A stretch of 64,000 nucleotides of DNA from Collinsella sp. GTDB lineage: Bacteria; Actinomycetota; Coriobacteriia; Coriobacteriales; Coriobacteriaceae. The stretch is from NCBI GenBank assembly GCA_019414545.1, contig DXLV01000001.1:1-64000 (forward strand), given 5' to 3'. Shown here one piece after another: positions 26,701 through 33,980 of the stretch. The notes below the pieces were generated by a model. The model worked only from the letters and a program-made list of their open reading frames with translations, was not told the origin of the DNA and searched no databases. Position numbers and translations under genes: made by a program. How positions within the stretch are numbered: position 1 is the first letter of the stretch; the number at the start of each line of letters is the position of its first letter.

Positions 26701-27044
26701 CCCTTCTCCACGGTGGCCGTCGCTCTCGCTGAAGCCGCATTCGCACTCTGAGCCTGCTCAGCACTATTTGAAGAGCCAGCCTCGCCGCCATTGGTCTCGT
26801 CGCTATTCTGGTTTTCGGCATCCTCGCTGGTGTTATCTACAGCAGCGGACTCACTTGAGGAACCCCCCCCCATTACAGTTTCCTCGGTAGAAACTGTCTG
26901 GACGTCGTTGGCGATGGCCTGCGAGATCGGAGGCATGACGAGCGACAGCACCAGGCTCAAAACGGATGCTCCGCATAAAACGCCTGCCAGCACACGGCGC
27001 GTCGCTTTATTACTCTGCTTAGATTTGTCCGAATTCGCTTTCAT
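23727..27044 (-). CDS. Large pilus-tip adhesin with a G9 tract
   Basis: 1105 residues. Signal peptide (to about residue 45), then a Ser/Glu/Asn-rich linker, then a choice-of-anchor-A-like domain (about 110-600) as in tip adhesins. SpaA/Cna-B-type domains follow with E-boxes (YYIKEETAPAGYQ, YTLVETQAPFGYE) and an FctA-like isopeptide domain (YTYTVKEVEP). The end is SLPLSGMSGVTLTYLAGAAV and a basic tail: LPLSG is a sortase motif with Ser for Thr. Codons 58-61 contain nine consecutive G, so slippage would switch the protein off. First gene of the pilin operon; GGGGAGGAG precedes the ATG. Confidence 0.85.
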   Translation of the reverse strand: MKANSDKSKQSNKATRRVLAGVLCGASVLSLVLSLVMPPISQAIANDVQTVSTEETVMGGGSSSESAAVDNTSEDAENQNSDETNGGEAGSSNSAEQAQSANAASARATATVEKGIYVPTSIGIGTNIDVSTPDPGVATYVGRDMYIGGKPSDTSNLDAENAPTGSYAAEAEGLTLVRGKLAMNPVKESWPYQSIGAGFRFGTVGFGSQFRPVAGSTVLAVAGIKSAITKMSVGYSGDSPETTTVGAWKKGAWVGRQKSSEGATPSGFAYTAQIAGPITYWRDNNERQSVVTTQGNWYEGKNSQESNLFNQTVDLTNVNNNDYSSYNGEDGYLSKLSKQLNSFANTGTLEVGFASNHNNYVINKYDKTDCNYGLVFDESHKTIYSDCADTSLNGKQFKNSERLITFKGDNTSMQQVFTIDASQLSNTYNNEYYRGVDFAFEGIPKGASVVVNVTGSSNIEFHNGWRFWWNGTEISRGYETQYSGKELGEAYATASQSIMWNFVNTQSLTIRGGIAGENRADWGYGGTATGAKWTDDDPAAAMIGSILVPNGSFDDHVTTNGRVYVGVDFSMNSPKVAAAFGEGNSASVIDMDQERHNFPWSGSYTPDGSAVAWSKVDAANGNTSLPGSSWAIYGSVENAVAGKDAIVTVTDGGANDYASGDGKLQFNYLNQKANIGNSNDTNYFTYYIKEETAPAGYQKSDTIYYATMNNTGEKPNYVQGYVDENGKNVPFENNPTGAIPNTKIITGTVSWTKVGEGDTKHTPLAGSEWKLTKTNDADGAAVNQSWTVRDQVSDQSTSSDTTWVDTDTAPGKFKLEGLLPGTYTLVETQAPFGYELNKNTYKFTVDSTNGSITWKENEQSSIDSGTTYISDKCSATSVKIPVTKSVRNTDWPKDADDNYVPFEFSIVATGDYAAKAPMPEAPEAPKISVAPKAGETDAAKLNNITATFGAMTFNKSHLSDAPGEVGDYARTYTYTVKEVEPTTGAIDKLRYSKAEYQVAVTVKAELNGAGKYTGLITSTTVTQMKDDMGNALGENGRGIEVPSAGAGPTAIPASTFTNTYSTSLPLSGMSGVTLTYLAGAAVLCAAAVWMHIRRKANAKGGERRE
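26863..26871 (-). repeat. Homopolymer G9 tract in the tip adhesin gene
   Basis: Nine C on the plus strand, read as G9 at codons 58-61 (VMGGGSS), just after the signal peptide. The present length keeps the frame open. Confidence 0.95.
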
Positions 27045-27133
27045 CGATGTCTCCTCCCCAAGAGACCGCGATCTTGCTCTTTCACCATCAAACGTATCTG
27101 CGCAATCTGTAATTGCGCTCGTTTAGTAATGCA

Positions 27134-27163
27134 ATTATAACGATTGTTTAAACATCTGAGCAA
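27134..27163 (-). promoter_or_regulatory. Promoter of the pilin operon
   Basis: Minus strand TTGCTC-N18-TATAAT, about 90 bp before the tip adhesin ATG. The spacer holds the palindrome GTTTAAAC, a possible operator. Confidence 0.6.
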
Positions 27164-27501
27164 CAAAAACCGATAGTTTTGTAGTGAGTTCTCAATTCTC
27201 TTGACAATTGCTCGGATTTGCCTTCGTTTATTCGCTATCCTTTTTTTGTTTCTGCTGGTAATTTAGTTGCCTATTATTTTTTAATGGCATTAGATTTATT
27301 TGCACAACATTTTGCTCAAGAGCAAACATCCTTTGAACGGTCGAAAATCGACCGTGAGCGGTAGGTCATCAACCGGGATGAATATCCTACCAAATTGATG
27401 AGAATATCTTAAACCCATCGGTGGTTAGAAGTATGATGTTCAGACAACAATATTTGAATTTTCCCACAGATTTTAGGTATCAATTCGCCCAAATCGCCTG
27501 A

Positions 27502-27539
27502 GGCCACCGCAAAAAAGCCTGCCCCCTTCTGCGGTGGTT
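27502..27539. repeat. Degenerate family B palindromic repeat
   Basis: GCCACCGCA / TGCGGTGGT around AAAAAGCCTGCCCCCTTC: the family B pattern with several changes. It lies just after the HAD phosphatase stop (27551) and could terminate it. Confidence 0.5.
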
Positions 27540-27550
27540 CTCCCCCAGCG

Positions 27551-28372
27551 CTACAGCAGATGTTCCTCGATAAAGATCGCGATGCCGTCTTTGTCGTTGC
27601 TGGCGGTTACAAAATCGGCGGCGGCACGGGTGGCGTCGCTGCCGTTTGCCATGGCCACGCCCACGCCGGCGTCAGCCACCATGCAGGTGTCGTTATCGGC
27701 ATCGCCAAACACGCAGATGTTCGCAAGCTCCATGTCGTTGAGCTCCGCCACGCGCACAAGGCCGCGCGTCTTGGACACGCGCGGATCCATGAACTCGTAG
27801 AGCCGCTGCGTGGTTTGCAGAGCCGCCGCCTTAACAGTGTTATCGGCAAACGTCGACGCCCGCTCAATCACCCGCGGCATTACCTCGGGCGCCATGGTAA
27901 ACATCACCTTGGGCTGCGGCTCGCGCAAAAACTCGGCAAAATCGACCACCTGGTAGGGCACGCCGTCGACGCGCGACAGGTGCTCGACGCACGCGTTGCT
28001 CTCGGGCACGTAGAACACGCCGTCTCGGGGGCAGACGGGCGTTGCCGGAAGGTCCGTCATGTGCTTGCAGATGCGCGCGATGGTCTCGCCCGGCAGCGGA
28101 TAGCTCAGTTCGTTGATGTCGTGCGCGCGGTCGATGACCTCGGCGCCACCGCAGCCCACGAGCACGTCTACCAGGCCTTCGATGCCCCAGAGCTCGTACA
28201 TGGCCTCGGTCGCGTGGGCATCGCGCCCGGTGCACAGGCCAAAGAGCACGCCGCGCTCGCGCAGGGCGCGGATCGCCGTCACGGTGCGCGGGGACACCGT
28301 GTGCTGGCTCGTGAGCAGCGTGCCGTCGACATCGCAGAACACGGCTTTGATGTGGCTGAAGGTGGTGTCCAT
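27551..28372 (-). CDS. HAD-superfamily (Cof-type) phosphatase
   Basis: 273-residue cytoplasmic hydrolase. Motif I AVFCDVDGTLL at residues 10-20, motif II CTGRDAH, motif III around KTRGL, and motif IV GDADNDTCMVADAGVGVAMANG with a Cof-type C2 cap between. These predict dephosphorylation of sugar phosphates or flavin/PLP intermediates; the substrate is not evident. The start at 28372 (MDTTFSHIK) has AAAGG six bases upstream. The frame continues upstream through repeats A2 and B2, which I exclude. Monocistronic. Confidence 0.9.
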   Translation of the reverse strand: MDTTFSHIKAVFCDVDGTLLTSQHTVSPRTVTAIRALRERGVLFGLCTGRDAHATEAMYELWGIEGLVDVLVGCGGAEVIDRAHDINELSYPLPGETIARICKHMTDLPATPVCPRDGVFYVPESNACVEHLSRVDGVPYQVVDFAEFLREPQPKVMFTMAPEVMPRVIERASTFADNTVKAAALQTTQRLYEFMDPRVSKTRGLVRVAELNDMELANICVFGDADNDTCMVADAGVGVAMANGSDATRAAADFVTASNDKDGIAIFIEEHLL

Positions 28373-28454
28373 GGGAGCCTTTCTGGGTTGTGCGGCGGTG
28401 TGGGGTGTATTCGTGAACGGCGTACATGGTATACCAAGGCGCTGGCGAAGCTTG

Positions 28455-28501
28455 CCAAAGCAAAAACCACCACAAAGGTGCCTGGCCCCTTTGTGGTGGT
28501 T
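28455..28501. repeat. Palindromic repeat family B, copy 2
   Basis: AACCACCACAAAGG / CCTTTGTGGTGGTT (28465-28501), preceded by CCAAAGCAAAA. From 28455 to 28499 it is identical to 30026-30070. Confidence 0.85.
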
Positions 28502-28520
28502 GCGACGTTTGCGGGCCAAA

Positions 28521-28579
28521 CCATCACAACATTCGATGTTTTTCGGCAAAATCGCGATTTTCATCGAATGTTGTGATGG
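28521..28579. repeat. Palindromic repeat family A, copy 2
   Basis: Arms CCATCACAACATTCGAT / ATCGAATGTTGTGATGG. Three differences from copy 1 over 59 bp. It ends four bases before the MFS gene stop and may act as its terminator. Confidence 0.85.
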
Positions 28580-28582
28580 ATT

Positions 28583-29863
28583 TTACTGCCTTGCGGCACG
28601 ATCAAAATGCCGGCGTCCAAACAGAAGCAGCGCCGCGGGAACCGCCGTCACGACCATGCCTGCCCCCACGAGTGTCCGTTGTACGCCAAATGTCGCCGCC
28701 AGCCACGGGGCAATCGCCAGCGGGGCCACGCCGGCGAACATATTGCCAAAGCCCATGACCGAGTTGACGCGACCGAGCTGCTCGAGCGGAGCCGTCGTTT
28801 GCACGATGGTGTTATGAAGCGGGTTGACGACACCCCAGGCTATGCCCAAGGCAATCTGACCGACGAGGGCCACGCCCACGTACGGCGTCCCCACATAGAG
28901 CAGACTTCCCAGGCCTACAGACATAAGCGCCACGAGCAGCGTTTTAAGGTTGACCAGGTGCGGCGGCAAGCGGAGCGCGAGCACGGCACCCAGCACCGCG
29001 CCCACGCCCGAGGCCGACGAGAGCCAGCCCATCCACTCAACGCCGACATGCAGGACATCGCGATAGAAGAACGACTCGAGCGGGTCGAAGGCTCCATAGC
29101 CAAAGTTCGAAAGAAAAATGATGCAGAAAAGTAGCGCGAGGACGCTGTTGGTGAAGACTGTCTTGATGCTGGCTGCGAAGGTGGCGCGGGCGGACGTGCT
29201 GGGGTTGGAGCTTTGTCCCGCACGCTCCCCTTCCTCTGCCGAATCGGCATCCGCATCCCCGGCGACATGGCTGGTCTGCGGCCTAAAGCCCCAGCCGGCG
29301 ACGAGCGCCAGCACGGTAAAGAGCATCATGAGCACAAACACCGCGCGCGACGACGCAGCCGCCGCGACAAAGCCGCCCAGCGTGGGGCCAACGATGATAC
29401 TCACGTTTGAAAACATGGCGATGGCGGAGTTGATGTCTTTGAGCTCGACAGGATCGTCGGTGAGGTAGGCCGGATAGGACGTGGCGATGGGCTGGGCGAA
29501 TCCCATCGTAAAGCCCAGGAACACCGCGCCGAGCAGGACGATACCGGTCGCGCTACCAAAGGCGATGATTGCCGTGCCAGTTGCGAGCGCGCCGACGATG
29601 CTCAGCAAGAAATGGCGGCGCGAACCCCAGGCGTCAAGCGCCGCGCCACCCACAAAGGATCCCAGGATCACGAAAACGTTCATAAACAGGACGGCCAGCG
29701 ATGTCGCGACGACCGAAGCGCCGTCCGCATAGGTAAGCGTTCCGATGACGCCGATAAAATAACTGGTCTGAAACCCGGTGTAGATGAGAAAGCGCATTGC
29801 CACCAGGCGTTTAGCCCGCGCGGACAGCGATGATTGAGGCTTTGAGAAAAGAGAGGCGAGCAT
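28583..29863 (-). CDS. Major facilitator superfamily transporter
   Basis: 426-residue integral membrane protein with about 12 hydrophobic helices and a hydrophilic central loop (about 190-220, rich in Asp/Glu/Ser). The helix 2-3 loop GGAALDAWGSRRHFLL matches the MFS signature. General shape is that of a drug or sugar efflux permease; the substrate is unknown. The start at 29863 (MLASLFSK) has AAGGAG six bases upstream, better than the longer frame from 29902. Single gene. Confidence 0.85.
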   Translation of the reverse strand: MLASLFSKPQSSLSARAKRLVAMRFLIYTGFQTSYFIGVIGTLTYADGASVVATSLAVLFMNVFVILGSFVGGAALDAWGSRRHFLLSIVGALATGTAIIAFGSATGIVLLGAVFLGFTMGFAQPIATSYPAYLTDDPVELKDINSAIAMFSNVSIIVGPTLGGFVAAAASSRAVFVLMMLFTVLALVAGWGFRPQTSHVAGDADADSAEEGERAGQSSNPSTSARATFAASIKTVFTNSVLALLFCIIFLSNFGYGAFDPLESFFYRDVLHVGVEWMGWLSSASGVGAVLGAVLALRLPPHLVNLKTLLVALMSVGLGSLLYVGTPYVGVALVGQIALGIAWGVVNPLHNTIVQTTAPLEQLGRVNSVMGFGNMFAGVAPLAIAPWLAATFGVQRTLVGAGMVVTAVPAALLLFGRRHFDRAARQ

Positions 29864-30025
29864 GGAGACTCCTTGTTTCATACGAATACGGGCGGTGGGC
29901 ATTCGCCACCGTCTGTCAAATCAATCTATCCGCATGAAACATTAAGGACGCATCAAGCCCCTTCTCTCCGTTTTTCGCTCAGCATGAACTACTTGGTAGA
30001 TTGTAAGGCATGTCCCAACCATCTA

Positions 30026-30072
30026 CCAAAGCAAAAACCACCACAAAGGTGCCTGGCCCCTTTGTGGTGGAA
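30026..30072. repeat. Palindromic repeat family B, copy 3
   Basis: AACCACCACAAAGG / CCTTTGTGGTGG, identical to copy 2 over about 45 bp. Both are followed within a few bases by GACGTTTGC. Confidence 0.85.
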
Positions 30073-30088
30073 GTGACGTTTGCCCAGA

Positions 30089-30130
30089 TAAAACCTGCCA
30101 AAACAAACCTGTCCCTTTTGGCAGGTTTTA
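30089..30130. repeat. Palindromic repeat family C, copy 1 (likely terminator of moaA-moaCB)
   Basis: TAAAACCTGCCAAAA / TTTTGGCAGGTTTTA, a 15-bp perfect inverted repeat around CAAACCTGTCCC. It overlaps the stop codon of the moaC-mobB gene. A related element lies at 62810-62852. Confidence 0.75.
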
Positions 30131-31432
30131 GGCCAGATGATCCTGGATGAGGTCGCAGATGGCTCGGGCGTCGTTGATGTTGATGGCTCGGGTCGCAAAG
30201 CCGGCGTCGAAGGCCTGGCGTGCCAGGGCCTCGTTGCAGGCAAGGGCCAGCGTGTGGCCATCGACCAGGTCGAGCGAGCTCTTGCCGCGCAGACGGTCGA
30301 CACCGGAACGCGCGACGACGATGTTGTCGAAGCCCTCGGTCTTGTAGCCCTCGATGATCACCACGTCGACATCGTTGTAACGCGACAGCAACTCGCGCGC
30401 GGGCATCTCGTCCTCCTCGCGCGTGTCGGCGTACTCCGCCCAGCGCGTGGCGCAGATGAGGCCCACGTGCTTGGATCCGGCCTGGTGATGGCGCCAGGTG
30501 TCCTTAGCGGGCACATCGATATCAAAGCCGTGATGCCCATGATGCTTGAGCGAACCCACGCGCAGGCCGCGGCGGGTGAGCTCGGCAATGACCTTCTCGA
30601 CGAGCGTGGTCTTGCCCGAATTTTGGTAGCCGATAAACGCGATCGCGGGGACGGCCGGGGCCGGAGCCGCGGGCGCGACGGCGACGGGTGCGCTCGCGAG
30701 TGCGGCACCGTCAGCGGCCACGGCCTCAACAGCAGCGGCCTGACGTTCTGCACGATCCCACACACCCGAGCGGCCGCCCTCCTTGTGCAGCAGGCGCACG
30801 TCGACGATCTCCATGCCGCGGTCGACGGCCTTGCACATGTCGTAGATCGTTAGGCACGCAGCGCTCGCGCCGGTCAGAGCCTCCATCTCAATACCCGTCT
30901 TGCCCGTCACGCCCGCCGTAACCAGCACGTGAAAGCCAACCTGCCCGTCCGTGCGCGCCGGCGCCCAGCCCTCGGGCACGTCCTCGGCCGGCGTTCCCGC
31001 CGGAGCGATGGGCGCAATGTCGCACTTGCTCTTGGTAATGAGCAGCGGATGGCACATGGGGATGATGTCGCTCGTGCGCTTGATAGCCATGATGCCCGCC
31101 ACGCGCGCGCAGGCAAGCACGTCGCCCTTCTTGGCGCGGTCCTGCAGCACCATGGCCTGTGTCTCGGGATGCATGAGAATGGTGCCCTCGGCAATGGCAA
31201 TGCGATGCGTCTCGGCCTTGTCGGACACGTCGACCATGCGCACCTCGCCCTTGGCGTCCACGTGCGTCAGCTCGTCGCGACGGGCGTCACGGGCGGGCTC
31301 GGCGACAGCGCTGGCAGTCGGCTGTGCGGACGCGTCGGCGTTGCCAGCATTCGCCGCAGCCGTAACTTTGTGGGCAGACATCGCGGCCCCGCGAGCGGCC
31401 TTGGTGGCATCGGCGTACCTGCTCTTGGCCAT
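30128..31432 (-). CDS. MoaC-MobB fusion, molybdenum cofactor synthesis
   Basis: 434 residues with two enzymes in one chain. After an Ala-rich leader of about 50 residues, the MoaC domain (about 55-215) has MCHPLLITK and GKTGIEMEALTGASAAC. MoaC closes the cyclic pyranopterin after MoaA. An Ala/Pro linker leads to a MobB domain (about 260-434) with P-loop GYQNSGKTTLVEKVI and SLKHHGHHGFDID; MobB is a GTPase linked to molybdopterin guanine dinucleotide formation. The start at 31432 has GGAGG overlapping the end of moaA, so the two genes are coupled. The fusion is less usual than separate genes, and the reading frame is intact. Confidence 0.9.
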   Translation of the reverse strand: MAKSRYADATKAARGAAMSAHKVTAAANAGNADASAQPTASAVAEPARDARRDELTHVDAKGEVRMVDVSDKAETHRIAIAEGTILMHPETQAMVLQDRAKKGDVLACARVAGIMAIKRTSDIIPMCHPLLITKSKCDIAPIAPAGTPAEDVPEGWAPARTDGQVGFHVLVTAGVTGKTGIEMEALTGASAACLTIYDMCKAVDRGMEIVDVRLLHKEGGRSGVWDRAERQAAAVEAVAADGAALASAPVAVAPAAPAPAVPAIAFIGYQNSGKTTLVEKVIAELTRRGLRVGSLKHHGHHGFDIDVPAKDTWRHHQAGSKHVGLICATRWAEYADTREEDEMPARELLSRYNDVDVVIIEGYKTEGFDNIVVARSGVDRLRGKSSLDLVDGHTLALACNEALARQAFDAGFATRAININDARAICDLIQDHLA

Positions 31433-31436
31433 ATGA

Positions 31437-32492
31437 TCATCCTCCGATTTGGGACATAAATCGTTGCGTGCCCTCAATTATCGCGTGTTCCTGCGGTTTG
31501 TGGGCCACGGCATCGCGCCAAATCGAAAGCACCTGCATATCATCACCACGGCGCAGCGCGTCACGCACCGAATACTCGGCATCGCTGAACAGGCACGGAC
31601 GCACGTTGCCGTCTGCTGTCAGGCGCAGACGGTTGCAATTCGCACAAAAATGGTTGGACATGGCGCTAATAAAGCCAACCGTTCCCGCCGCGCCCGGAAA
31701 GTGCCAATAGCGCGCAGGGCCCGCGCCGGCAGGGGCGTCGTTGATGTCGAGCGGCTCGAGCTCGCCCAGACCCACCGCGGCGGCCCCGGCATTGATGCGC
31801 GCCCGCAGCTCGTCGCTCGGCACGGTATCGCTCGCATCCCACAGCGCCGGATTGAGCGCGGGCGCATGCGGGTCCACAGCGCAATGCGAGCTCGTGTGCT
31901 CGTCGCCAATAGGCATGTATTCGATAAAGCGCAGGTGAATGGGACGGTCGATAGTCAGACGCGCGAGGGCCGCCACATCCTGGTTGAGCCGGCGCACAAC
32001 AACGCAGTTGACCTTAACGGGCTCAAAGCCCCAAGCCAGCGCCGCGTCGATGCCGGCCATGGTCTGCTCGAGTCGACCCAGGCGCGTGATCTTTCCAAAG
32101 AGCGTAGGGTCGAGCGTGTCGAGCGAAATGTTGACGCGGTTAAGCCCCGCGTCCTTGAGCTGCGGTGCCAGCTTGGGCAGCAGGGCGCCGTTGGTGGTAA
32201 GCGAGATATCCTCGATCTGCGGAATCGCGCGGATGTCACGAATGAGCGGGATGATACGGCGGCTGACCAGCGGCTCGCCACCCGTCAGGCGCACGCGGCG
32301 AATGCCCTCCCCCGCCACCAAGCGCACAAAGCGGGCGATTTCCTCGGCACTGAGTAGCTCGTCGTGTGCACGGGGCGCCACGCCATCGGCCGGCATGCAG
32401 TAAATGCAGCGGAAATTGCACTTGTCGGTAACGGCAATGCGCAGGTAGTTGATATCGCGGCCAAAGCCGTCATGTTGCACGTGCCCGTCCAC
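31437..32492 (-). CDS. moaA: GTP 3',8-cyclase MoaA
   Basis: 351-residue radical SAM enzyme that starts molybdenum cofactor synthesis from GTP. The SAM-cluster cysteines are C25-x3-C29-x2-C32 (CNFRCIYC). The second cluster is FCANCNRLRLTADGNVRPCL, with three Cys near the C-terminus. The C-terminal Gly-Gly (SQIGG) needed for activity is present. It starts at a GTG (32492) preceded by GGGAGGG. Its TGA is five bases past the ATG of the MoaC-MobB fusion, whose ribosome site lies inside moaA. Confidence 0.95.
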   Translation of the reverse strand: MDGHVQHDGFGRDINYLRIAVTDKCNFRCIYCMPADGVAPRAHDELLSAEEIARFVRLVAGEGIRRVRLTGGEPLVSRRIIPLIRDIRAIPQIEDISLTTNGALLPKLAPQLKDAGLNRVNISLDTLDPTLFGKITRLGRLEQTMAGIDAALAWGFEPVKVNCVVVRRLNQDVAALARLTIDRPIHLRFIEYMPIGDEHTSSHCAVDPHAPALNPALWDASDTVPSDELRARINAGAAAVGLGELEPLDINDAPAGAGPARYWHFPGAAGTVGFISAMSNHFCANCNRLRLTADGNVRPCLFSDAEYSVRDALRRGDDMQVLSIWRDAVAHKPQEHAIIEGTQRFMSQIGG

Positions 32493-32627
32493 GCAGCCCT
32501 CCCCTCACGCGGCGTTTTATTCTTCGGAAAACATAATACCCCACGAGAGGATCATGCCGACACCCGTACGACAGGACAGGTCGCTTCGAGCAAAACGGAC
32601 TTTCCAAGCCCATCCTCAGCATACAAA

Positions 32628-32686
32628 CCATCACAACATTCGATGCTTTTCCCGATTTTGGCAAAAAACGTCGAATGTTGTGATGG
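32628..32686. repeat. Palindromic repeat family A, copy 3
   Basis: Arms CCATCACAACATTCGA / TCGAATGTTGTGATGG with loop containing CTTTTCCCGATTTTGG. Only one base differs from copy 4 at 33870; the loop subtype differs from copies 1 and 2. Confidence 0.85.
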
Positions 32687-32727
32687 TCTGCCTGCCCACG
32701 GCACCCCGTAGAAGGACCAAAGCGCCC

Positions 32728-33765
32728 CTAAAGGCCGCCGTCCCAGTGCCGAATCACGAATTCTCGCAGGTCGTTCTGCCGCTTTTGGAACGCTTCGCTT
32801 CGGTCGCACTTAAGGCCCATCGCGAGTGCGATGGCGTTCACCGCCCGGTGCAATTGCAGCTGGTGGGCAAACTGAGTCCCGGTGAGGACGATCATCCTAA
32901 AGCCCAGCGCGCTCAGCACGGTCATACGCTCCGCATCCGACGCGCTGCGCTGTTTATCAAGATGGTCCGAGCCGTTGTATTCAATTCCCGTACCGCTCGC
33001 AGGCGCATATACGTCGATCTCGAAATACCCGGCCTTTGCGAGATACTTGAACTCGTTGGGAACATCAACCCTATGGTTGAGCTCAACCTTGGCGTATCCC
33101 AGCCCGCCCTGGGAACGTTTTGCTACGACCATGATTGCGGTGGCCGTCTCCATGGGCGATCGCGCGCCATCGTGCACGCGCCTGAGCACGGCGGCCGCGC
33201 GTATAGCCCCCTGACGAGATCGGTTCTCATTGCAATAGGCAATCAAGTCGGCAACGGTATACCTCTGCCCCATCTCGATATAATCGCCTGTCGACAGATG
33301 ATTCATATGGTATCGGGCGCAGATTTCGTAGCCATATTCCAGCTGCTCGGGTTCGCTCATCCACGAACCCGCTTGGACAAAGCACATGGCCTCATCAACC
33401 ACCAGAAGGTCCTCTGCCACCTCGATAAGATGGCTTGGAGGTACCGGCGCTCCGAACACGTGGCACCTAAATCCAGCCGGCGTCGAGCGCTCAAAATCGA
33501 AGTTGACAAGCGTATCGATATGATCGAGCTCTTCTCGTGGAATACCAAGCGAAACCAGATAGTCGGTAACGATCCCGACCGCCGTTGAAGCCCTCAGCCC
33601 CTTGGCATCGAGTCCCAATTTGGGCAGGCTCGCAGTCGGCTCCGCCTCGCTAGCAAGCGAGTCCTCATCGTATAGGCTGCTTGCTCGCGAGCGCGGCTCG
33701 GACGGGCGCGCCACGTTGTGGTACAGCCAGGCAGTCTTATGGGACAGGACGATCGGCAGGTCCAT
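32728..33765 (-). CDS. Uncharacterised protein with PD-(D/E)XK nuclease-like C-terminus
   Basis: 345 residues, soluble. The N-terminal ~200 residues are unrecognised and contain LSHKTAWLYHNV at the start. The C-terminal part has GYFEIDVYAPASGTGIEYNG followed by DHLDKQRSASDAERMTVLSA and RMIVLTGTQF. That is the spacing of a D...ExN/ExK nuclease core (as in DUF559/Vsr-like proteins) followed by a helix and strand. So a nuclease fold is likely, but activity and target are unknown. It is monocistronic and bracketed by family A repeats 3 and 4, which differ by one base; this suggests a cassette. Confidence 0.6.
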   Translation of the reverse strand: MDLPIVLSHKTAWLYHNVARPSEPRSRASSLYDEDSLASEAEPTASLPKLGLDAKGLRASTAVGIVTDYLVSLGIPREELDHIDTLVNFDFERSTPAGFRCHVFGAPVPPSHLIEVAEDLLVVDEAMCFVQAGSWMSEPEQLEYGYEICARYHMNHLSTGDYIEMGQRYTVADLIAYCNENRSRQGAIRAAAVLRRVHDGARSPMETATAIMVVAKRSQGGLGYAKVELNHRVDVPNEFKYLAKAGYFEIDVYAPASGTGIEYNGSDHLDKQRSASDAERMTVLSALGFRMIVLTGTQFAHQLQLHRAVNAIALAMGLKCDRSEAFQKRQNDLREFVIRHWDGGL

Positions 33766-33869
33766 GAGCCCTCCAATGGAGTCGGATAACCAACCTTATT
33801 CCCCTGCCCACGGGTCCGCACACCTTCGTGCGCAAGAAAGCGATTCCACCCGATTGAGTGGTAGAAAAA

Positions 33870-33928
33870 CCATCACAACATTCGATGCTTTTCCCGTTTT
33901 TGGCAAAAAACGTCGAATGTTGTGATGG
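33870..33928. repeat. Palindromic repeat family A, copy 4
   Basis: Arms as in copy 3, loop CTTTTCCCGTTTTTGG. It lies upstream of the nuclease-like gene and downstream of the ABC exporter operon. Confidence 0.85.
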
Positions 33929-33980
33929 TTTGAGGCGAGGTGAGGGGCACGGAGGGGTCAAAGCATCGTGCTCGAACGGG

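Larger units (their letters stand above)
27045..27550. other. AT-rich gene-free interval upstream of the pilin operon
   Basis: Much more AT-rich than its surroundings. It contains the pilus promoter (27134-27163), the perfect palindrome GTTTAAAC inside the promoter spacer, the hairpin GGTCGA-AAA-TCGACC near 27340-27354, T7-T8 runs near 27240, and a degenerate family B repeat at the far end. No coding region or RNA gene was recognised. Confidence 0.6.

Noticed and set aside
28373..28564. N-terminal extension of the HAD phosphatase
   Set aside because: It would translate palindromic repeats A2 and B2; the family start and ribosome site are at 28372.
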